Position numbers and translations under genes: made by a program. This document shows positions 5,050 through 5,882 of a DNA stretch of 5,882 bases, piece by piece. Source of the stretch: Candidatus Muproteobacteria bacterium. GTDB taxonomy: Bacteria; Pseudomonadota; Gammaproteobacteria; Acidiferrobacterales; Sulfurifustaceae. The notes under the pieces are model-generated. The model was not told the origin of the DNA. It did not search any database and worked only from the letters and a program-made list of their open reading frames with translations. Each line of letters begins with the position of its first letter. Within the stretch, counting starts at the first letter, position 1. The stretch is from the NCBI GenBank assembly GCA_023266455.1, contig JAHFQD010000133.1:1-5882 (forward strand). The letters run 5' to 3'.

Positions 5050-5882
5050 GTGACGATTCCATTCAGCAAAATGCATGGCAGTGGCAACGACTTCGTCGTT
5101 TTCGACGCGACGCGGCACGCCATCGACTTGAACCCGACGAGGCTCCGCCGAATCGCGGATCGTCACGTCGGCGTCGGCTGCGATCAAATTTTGGTCGTCG
5201 AATCGCCGACGCAACCCGGCGTCGATTTTCGTTATCGGATTTACAACGCCGACGGCGGTGAAGTAGAACAGTGCGGTAACGGCGCGCGTTGCTTCGCGCG
5301 CTTCGTGCGCGATCAAGGATTGACTCAGAAAAATGAAATCGTTGTCGAAACACTGGGCGGCATCATCCGTCCGCGCATCGAGTCCGATGGCCAAGTGACC
5401 GTCAACATGGGTGTGCCGCGCTTCGAACCGAGCGAGGTACCGTTCGACGCACCGGCGCGTGCGATGACGTATCCACTGCAAGTCGACGATGTCACGCGCG
5501 AGATCAGCGTCTTGTCGATGGGCAATCCGCACGTCGTGCAGATCGTTGCCGATGTCACATCGGCGCCGGTGACGACGGAAGGTGCTTTGATCGAACGTCA
5601 TGCGCGGTTTCCTAAACGAGTCAATGCAGGGTTCATGCAAATCGTGGACCGTCACCATATACGTTTGCGGGTATTCGAACGCGGCGTTGGAGAAACACAG
5701 GCTTGCGGCACCGGCGCCTGCGCGGCAGTCGTCGCCGGTCGCCAAAGAGGCCTGCTCGATGCTACTGTTGAAGTAAGGCTGCTTGGCGGTAATTTACGCT
5801 TGGCATGGACCGGTGAAGGGGAGCCCGTATACATGACTGGTCCGGCAATAACGGTTTTCGAAGGTACGATCGATCTAGAGGC
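5050..5882 (+). CDS. dapF: Diaminopimelate epimerase, nearly complete (runs off the right edge)
   Basis: 277 codons are visible without a stop. Bacterial DapF is usually about 275 residues and ends near here, so probably only the last few residues are missing. It is a PLP-independent cytoplasmic epimerase that interconverts LL- and meso-diaminopimelate, supplying peptidoglycan and LysA. The two catalytic cysteines are present in their expected blocks: [14 protein letters not shown] with Cys75 and [16 protein letters not shown] with Cys219. [14 protein letters not shown] at 7-20, [19 protein letters not shown] and the NPHVV block (MGNPHVV) complete the two mirror domains. The start is a GTG at 5050, giving [10 protein letters not shown], which matches the family's N-terminus; an in-frame stop at 5020 and the lack of an upstream ATG rule out a longer form, and the ATG at 5071 would remove the first strand. 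No clear Shine-Dalgarno sequence precedes it. Confidence 0.97.
   Translation, partial: MTIPFSKMHGSGNDFVVFDATRHAIDLNPTRLRRIADRHVGVGCDQILVVESPTQPGVDFRYRIYNADGGEVEQCGNGARCFARFVRDQGLTQKNEIVVETLGGIIRPRIESDGQVTVNMGVPRFEPSEVPFDAPARAMTYPLQVDDVTREISVLSMGNPHVVQIVADVTSAPVTTEGALIERHARFPKRVNAGFMQIVDRHHIRLRVFERGVGETQACGTGACAAVVAGRQRGLLDATVEVRLLGGNLRLAWTGEGEPVYMTGPAITVFEGTIDLE

Noticed and set aside
5005..5745. 246-codon open frame antisense to dapF
   Set aside because: It is the shadow of dapF, whose catalytic motifs are intact in the plus frame; the antisense product is arginine/histidine/aspartate-rich noise.

Overview
The window reads as chromosomal DNA of a GC-rich proteobacterium, most likely a gammaproteobacterium. 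The pointers are a small lipoprotein of the LptM (YifL) type directly ahead of lysA with dapF just beyond, and a compact ECF sigma-factor operon that ends in an exported protein. The genus cannot be named from the sequence. There are no tRNA or rRNA genes, CRISPR arrays, transposases or phage genes, and base composition looks even throughout. This is ordinary core-type territory with a few poorly characterised small genes in it.

Left part (1-1090, minus strand): an operon read from right to left. It runs from an ECF-type RNA polymerase sigma factor (1090-473) to a single-pass membrane protein placed like an anti-sigma factor (476-135), and then to a secreted or periplasmic protein that leaves the window (145-1). 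The three genes overlap by 4 and 11 bases, so they are very probably co-transcribed and translationally coupled.

Middle part (1091-2146): a small arginine-rich protein with repeated ERR motifs (plus strand, ending at 1358) converges, with a 2-base gap, on an uncharacterised 174-residue soluble protein (minus strand, 1885-1361). A 261-base divergent intergenic region follows. It carries a perfect TATAAT hexamer, a good Shine-Dalgarno sequence for the minus gene, a 7-bp dyad, and two alternative RNA hairpins that share one arm, the second followed by eight T residues.

Right part (2147-5882): a saccharopine-dehydrogenase-like NAD(P)-binding oxidoreductase, then lptM and lysA (diaminopimelate decarboxylase, last step of lysine synthesis). 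A small two-helix membrane protein of PGPGW type lies antisense after lysA. Then comes dapF (diaminopimelate epimerase, second-last step), nearly complete at the right edge. LysA and DapF act consecutively: DapF converts LL-DAP to meso-DAP, which feeds peptidoglycan and is the substrate of LysA. The antisense membrane gene splits what would otherwise be a continuous lysA-dapF run, so dapF probably has its own promoter.

I did not find a clear new multi-gene system. The best leads are the attenuator-like hairpin pair before the saccharopine-dehydrogenase-like gene, that gene's position at the head of a lysine-biosynthesis cluster, and the conserved-looking small proteins.
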